NCBI RefSeq assembly: GCF_016808335.1
Contig: NC_053148.1
Location: 48,872,930-48,936,929, forward strand
Direction of reading: 5' to 3'
From: Panicum virgatum
Lineage: Eukaryota > Streptophyta > Magnoliopsida > Poales > Poaceae
Length of the DNA stretch: 64,000 nucleotides
Shown here piece after piece: positions 61,060 through 64,000 of this stretch. Position 1 is the stretch's first letter. Each line of letters begins with the position of its first letter. The translations under genes were made by a program, and so were the position numbers. A model generated the notes under the pieces. The model made no database searches. It had not been told where the DNA came from and saw only the letters and a list, made by a program, of their open reading frames with translations.

Positions 61060-64000
61060 TCTAATCGAGCCATCGTCCATTGATCAACTCGATTAGAGAA
61101 AACCAACCCCGATAGTCTTTGGAATGTGTCATGAGCACCGCCCAGGATTTAAACACACTCCACTAGCACAATAGCAATACCATTACACAATCACATCCAC
61201 ATACAAGTGAATATTACAAAGGAATTTAAAGTGTGGTCTCAGAGTTTTGCAGCGGATAGTTCTACTACTAGCACTCCATACATCGCAAGATAAGAAGGTA
61301 AATACTATATGCCGATAGTGCCCTTCACAAAGCCACCGGCCATCTACTCCTTACCCGCACCTCCGTCCGCGGGGTAGAAGTAGCCGAACACGGCCTCCGG
61401 CTGCGCATCACCTGCATCAACTTAACGATAGCACCATGAGTACAAAGGGGTACTCGCAGGACTTATCCAATATGTGTATATATATCCCGACCTTAAGGAG
61501 AATGCATTTGGCTAGTAGTAAGGTTAGGTCATGGCATTTAATTTGTTTTGTAAAAAGACATCTATCTTTGATCAAGTTGTGATAAGCAAAAGACAAGCAT
61601 CTATAATCTCTAAGTCATACATCAATACAATTGTATAAGTAAAATGATCATATATAACTCAAGATCAATCTTCCATGAACTCATCACGAAACTTTACAAT
61701 GGTGCGAACCTCAGAGCGTGCTCACTGTCCGAGAGCGCGGCTATTGCAATAGATTAAAGACCCTGCAGGGGAGTACAACTTTACCCACAAACACAACCGA
61801 CTATGAGTGAACGGTCGGGAAGGACAAGTGCACCGAAACCGTCGATCACACTCCATCACAACCCGCACTGATTCCGATCAAAGCAAGGTGTGACTCATGC
61901 TAATTGGCTTGCCTTCCCATTATCAAACATGTGGTTTGTACTAACAGGTGCTCAAGAGACCGGCGACCAAAGAGACGGTCCTTAACCAACTCAAGCAAGA
62001 CTAACATTTGGACTCCTTTCCATCATGACCCTACCATTCTTGCCCAAGTCCGAATCACAATTCATAGTTGCTCACATTTATTTCATCATCATCTAGGAGT
62101 GTGGAATTAATCAAACATCCTATAGCTCGCGAGTGGCGGTGCCTTGTCACCTCTCGTCTTCTACCGAGGCTCAGTATGGCTAAGCATATTGTTCGTGACT
62201 CCTAACAACCATACTCAACTATGAGGGAATATCCTAAGCAAGGTTGGTAATGCATCGAATGGGTTCTAAGCAAACATTGATACATATATATATAGTAACT
62301 CATGCGCAATCAAGACACATATATAAACTTCATTGATCCAAAATATAGGATAAGAGAATGCTTAGGTGCCTGCCTTGAGTCTCAAAAGAAGCGTCGTCTC
62401 CCACGGGCTCTGGCTCACCCTCCTCTTGCTCTGGCGTCACGGTCTCTACACGAATATGATGATGCTTGAGAAATGAGCATGCCATGAATGTATGCAATGC
62501 TGTGCAATTGACACGAGGGCACATGTATTAATAAGCCAAAGTATGGTATAGAGGCTGGACATAAGGAACATGGGTGGGTTGTTCATGCGTGAGAGAATGG
62601 GTGCTGAGCAGGTAAGGGCAGACCGTCCGGGTTACGGAAGCAGACCGCCCCGTCTGAACGGCGGACCAAGTGGCGGACCGTCCGCCAGTCAGTCGCGGAC
62701 CGTGTTGGGGTGAAAACATGCTCTCCGACTAAATCGTTGACTGTCCATGTGGGTTAAGCGGACCGTCCGCCTCTCAATTTTTGAAAGGCTGAAATCGTGC
62801 AGAGACTCTGTTGGTTTGGTCGGGAGCTGGCGGACTGTCCGTCCATGTCGGGCGGACCGTCCGCGACACGGCCGAGGCTCACCGGCGAGTTCGCCGCCGG
62901 CGATTCCGGCCAAGGTTTGGGGTGGGGTTTCTTCCTAAAGGTTCCTGGAAGCTTAGAGGGTTCACTTTGGGAGCTAATTCCTACATGCATTAGGGTTTCG
63001 AAGCTCTAGGTCATCAATGGTGATTTGTGCTCTAGGTGAGTTCTTGGCTTTAAATCCTAGGTCAATGGGGACGGATCGGGGAGGGGGTGCACTCACCGGC
63101 GTCGAGTAGGGTACCGGCAAGGGCTCCAAGGCGACGGGGAAGACTTGGGGAAGCTTGGGGTCGTCTTCCTTGCTTGAAGCTTGAGGGAGGGGATGAAGTA
63201 AAAGAAGAAGCTTGTTGGGGAAGCTCCTCCCTAAGGAAGAAGAGGAGATCGGGGTGGTGCAGCTCGCCGACGTCGTTCTCCGGCGTCCTCCGGCGATGCT
63301 CCGGCGAGGTAGAGGGGCTTCAATGGTGGGGGAGAGGGTGGAGCTTCTCTATTGCTTGGGGCTTGAGAGAGAAGGTGAGGGGAGTGAATGAGAGAGAGAG
63401 AAGGCTGGGAGGAGACTCCCAGGTGTTAGAGGGTCGGGCTGACGAGTGGGGCCGCGAGGAGGGGGTACGTGGCGCCAAGTCTCTGCGCGCATGACACGCA
63501 TCGGAGATGCACTAGCGGACCGTCCGCGAGTGAGGCGCGGACTGTCCGCGGGTGGGTGATGTGGCAGGGGAAGTCGATGTGTCCGAGGTTGACCGTGGTC
63601 GGCCACGTGGCAGAACTGTGGACCGTCCGCCGAATCGGGGCGGACTGTCCACCACTACTAAAAACAGTGGATTAGCCTAAGATTTAATTCTCTCCTATGT
63701 GTGAGCTAAATATGCTTAATGCTTAACAATGCACATGATGACATGTTTCTTCTGTTAATTTACATAGGGCTGTTATAAATTCTCCCCTGTTGGAAAAATC
63801 TCGTCCCGAGATTTGGCTAAGGACATATAGATGGGCGGACTGTCCGCGTGATCGTGCGGACCATCCGGAGGTCAGAGAAGAAAAATTACCAGAAGGGTGT
63901 GCTCGGTGAGGTGCCGGGTTTGTCTACGGCGGACTGTCTGGTCCAAAATGGCGGACCGTCTGCCGGTGGAAGGCCGAAAACTCTAAGTGTCGGGTTGGTT
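61060..64000 (-). mobile_element. Minus-strand long-LTR retroelement, 3' LTR and end of internal region
   Basis: Read on the minus strand, 64000-63790 contains the self-complementary AAATCTCGGGACGAGATTT that in grass Gypsy elements ends the polyprotein region. A purine tract follows (CAGGGGAGAATT), then TATAACAGCCC at 63778 as the probable LTR start. The DNA down to about 61060 has LTR-type wording, for example CCCTGCAGGGGAGTACAACT and ATGAGTACAAAGGGGTACTC on the plus strand. An inverted pair TCTAATCGAG/CTCGATTAGA lies at 61060-61097. The far LTR end and target site were not found. The internal domain runs past the window. Confidence 0.5.
62620..63961. repeat. Eight pairs of GGACCGTCC-type palindromic 9-mers at 22-bp spacing
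   Basis: The 9-mer GGAC(C/T)GTCC or a close variant starts at 62620/62642, 62675/62697, 62738/62760, 62832/62854, 63517/63539, 63620/63642, 63837/63858 and 63931/63953. Seven pairs are exactly 22 bases apart start to start and one is 21. Most copies are extended to GCGGAC-GTCCGC. The pairs are spread through the LTR and into the internal region of the minus-strand element. Confidence 0.85.

Noticed and set aside
63087..63494. 135-codon plus-strand frame
   Set aside because: Gly/Arg/Glu-rich, antisense to LTR-type sequence. No conserved features.

Overview
The window is nuclear DNA of a grass, most likely a panicoid. The evidence is large intron-rich plant genes with GT-AG introns, GC-rich first exons, a GT61 glycosyltransferase of the grass-expanded type, a MAP kinase close to rice MPK12/BWMK1, and a dense load of grass MITEs, truncated LINEs, an RTE retrotransposon and LTR-element pieces. 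From memory, the gene order GT61, MPK12, isoprenylcysteine methylesterase, MTOPVIB, cyclophilin matches the distal long arm of rice chromosome 6. That synteny was not checked here.

Layout. 1-3 kb: upstream DNA with short tandem repeats. 3.15-4.67 kb (+): two-exon GT61 glycosyltransferase. 7.3-10.7 kb (-): eight-exon MATE transporter. 11-12.5 kb: a hAT-like MITE, a 52-bp palindrome and a LINE-like tail. 13.3-17.6 kb (-): type-B response regulator with a degenerate receiver. 19.3-21.5 kb: a cluster of about five MITEs. 21.8-26.5 kb (+): eleven-exon group D MAP kinase. 27.3-30.9 kb (-): eleven-exon isoprenylcysteine methylesterase. It is divergent from the twelve-exon meiotic topoisomerase VI B-like gene MTOPVIB at 31.6-38.6 kb (+), which carries an AT-AC U12-type intron. 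39.3-41.6 kb (+): RER1. 42.1-45.3 kb (-): a full-length but broken RTE LINE with a 14-bp target duplication. 45.4-46.3 kb: a solo LTR with GAGAC duplications. 47.1-47.7 kb: a cyclophilin pseudogene just upstream of the intact secretory cyclophilin (48.45-51.06 kb). 52.0 kb: small zinc-finger protein. 53-54.3 kb: a diverged direct duplication. 55.5 kb: two exons of an unrecognised gene. 56.4 kb: tRNA-Leu(AAG). 57-64 kb: long-LTR retroelement DNA on both strands around one small serine-rich gene, ending in a region with regularly spaced palindromic 9-mers.

These are ordinary chromosomal neighbours, not an operon. Functional links are loose: GT61, RER1 and the cyclophilin act in the secretory pathway, and the response regulator, MAP kinase and methylesterase belong to hormone or stress signalling. 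Exon boundaries were placed by hand from splice consensus, reading-frame continuity and family similarity. All multi-exon models kept frame, but none was tested against transcripts.
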